A stretch of 64,000 nucleotides of DNA from Aequorivita sublithincola DSM 14238 (GTDB lineage: Bacteria; Bacteroidota; Bacteroidia; Flavobacteriales; Flavobacteriaceae). Both the position numbers and the translations under genes were made by a program. The stretch is from contig NC_018013.1 in NCBI RefSeq assembly GCF_000265385.1, positions 2,383,001-2,447,000 on the forward strand, read 5' to 3'. Below the pieces are notes generated by a model, which had not been told where the DNA came from, made no database searches, and saw only the letters and a program-made list of their open reading frames with translations. Positions 63,183-64,000 of the stretch are shown one piece after another (position 1 is the first letter of the stretch; each line of letters opens with the position of its first letter).

Positions 63183-64000
63183 TTATTTTGAAAAACGGTG
63201 CAATACAAAAGTCATTGCAGCAAGCAAGAAAAACGCTGTTACTTGGTGCAAAACGCCTAAAATTACTGGTACATGGAGGATAAGGGTGAAAACTCCTAAA
63301 GTAAATTGCACTAAAACCAGAATCAATAATATATTTATTCCGTTTTTCTGCGGCAGGGTTAGTTGCAATTTTCGGGTTCTATACCAAATGAAAAATATCA
63401 TTGCGACTACTGCATAAGCCATATATCGGTGAAAAAATTGAACACCACTTCTGCCTTCAACAAAATTTCTCCAAAGAGGAACTTGTTCTGTGTAAACGGT
63501 TTCATGAATCCATTCGCCATCGTTCATCAATGGCCAATGGTTGTGAATTAGTCCAGCATCAAGTCCTGCAACAAAAGCGCCCCAGATAATCTGGATAAGT
63601 AGAATTGCTAATCCAAAACGAATTATATTTCGGATGTGTTTATTGATTTCTTTTTTCACAGGATACCACAAATCCATAGCCACCCAAAATGTATAGGCGA
63701 AAGTGATAAAAGCAGTAGTTAAATGCATGGCAAGTCGATAATGGCTTACATCCGGTCGGTCCACCAATCCACTTTTCACCATATACCAACCCAGAAATCC
63801 TTGGAATCCTCCCAAAAACATCAAAATTATGGCTTTTTTAATGGTGGGTTTGGTGAGTTGCTTTTTCAGAAGAAAATAGAAAAAGGGAATTATGAAAACC
63901 ACGCCCAAAAGTCTTCCAAGTACGCGATGCAGCCACTCCCAGAAATATATATCCTTAAAATCCTGCATACTGAAGTGATTGTTCAGCTTTTGATATTCGG
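63183..64000 (-). CDS. Heme A synthase, COX15/CtaA family (5' end outside window)
   Basis: The enzyme converts heme O to heme A for cytochrome oxidase. The frame is open beyond the ATG at 63968: the codons before it read EYQKLNNHFSMQDFKDIYFWEWLHRVLGRLLG. This matches the family segment EYQ...EFK.IY..EW.HR.LGR, with the heme-ligand-type His in WLHR. The true start therefore lies outside the window. Visible are about six membrane helices and a second conserved His (HRYMAYAVVAM) late in the protein. About 272 of the usual 330-350 residues are seen. Confidence 0.88.
   Translation of the reverse strand, partial: EYQKLNNHFSMQDFKDIYFWEWLHRVLGRLLGVVFIIPFFYFLLKKQLTKPTIKKAIILMFLGGFQGFLGWYMVKSGLVDRPDVSHYRLAMHLTTAFITFAYTFWVAMDLWYPVKKEINKHIRNIIRFGLAILLIQIIWGAFVAGLDAGLIHNHWPLMNDGEWIHETVYTEQVPLWRNFVEGRSGVQFFHRYMAYAVVAMIFFIWYRTRKLQLTLPQKNGINILLILVLVQFTLGVFTLILHVPVILGVLHQVTAFFLLAAMTFVLHRFSK

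Noticed and set aside
1..64000. tRNA or rRNA genes
   Set aside because: I scanned the gaps for cloverleaf or rRNA-like sequence and recognised none.

Overview
The window looks like chromosome from a marine or soil flavobacterium (Bacteroidota, family Flavobacteriaceae). The evidence is the AT-rich DNA, promoters of the Bacteroidota TAnnTTTG type, a long SecA without a C-terminal zinc motif, PorV/PorQ-type and DUF4105 proteins, a DUF4199-type membrane protein, and an abundance of short palindromes and word-like minisatellites between genes. The genus cannot be fixed from sequence reading alone.

Layout. 1-9.4 kb, minus strand, housekeeping: DUF4199-like fragment, secA, a DUF2795 gene, a PduO-type cobalamin adenosyltransferase, a small membrane protein, a LolD/MacB-type ABC ATPase, a SAM methyltransferase and an ABC-F ATPase. 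9.75-51.5 kb, plus strand: a large surface-polysaccharide locus. It opens with a Wza-like lipoprotein and a Wzc-like tyrosine kinase, then a TviB/WbpO-type dehydrogenase and a TviC/WbpP-type epimerase. A Wzm/Wzt-type ABC exporter follows, then about 15 glycosyltransferases mixed with methyltransferases, an acyltransferase, a pyruvyltransferase-family protein, an asparagine-synthase-like protein, a putative NDK-like/nucleotidyltransferase-like protein with an APH-like kinase, a Wzy-type polymerase, and finally a WcaJ/WbaP-type initiating phosphotransferase. 52-64 kb, mostly minus strand, housekeeping again: DUF4105 protein, PorV/PorQ-like protein, pssA, lptB, tatC, kdsD, recQ, a lipoprotein, a nucleoid-associated protein, a pRiA4b ORF-3-like protein and a 5'-truncated COX15/CtaA.

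How it fits together. The locus can plausibly activate sugars (TviB/TviC pair), start the glycan on undecaprenyl phosphate (WcaJ), extend and decorate it (glycosyl-, methyl-, acyl- and pyruvyltransferases), polymerise it (Wzy) and export it (Wza/Wzc and/or Wzm/Wzt). An ABC exporter together with Wzy, Wza and Wzc but no visible Wzx flippase is an unusual mix. KdsD (Kdo synthesis) and LptB (LPS transport) nearby also serve the cell envelope.

The locus shows turnover: a surface-protein gene broken by an in-frame TAG next to a shorter paralogue, a chimeric 155-residue gene, a decayed glycosyltransferase 5' end at 39852, and a roughly 1 kb stretch of degenerate sequence. The most interesting structure lies between genes. 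At least eight families of short palindromes or minisatellites recur. Two of them surround small standalone nuclease genes: a GIY-YIG gene among 'cgtcattgcgag' repeats, and a DUF559 gene between two copies of a 160-bp palindromic element. In two places a repeat supplies the last codons of a glycosyltransferase. This suggests repeat families that move, or are maintained, with the help of small endonucleases; that is a hypothesis, not a demonstration.
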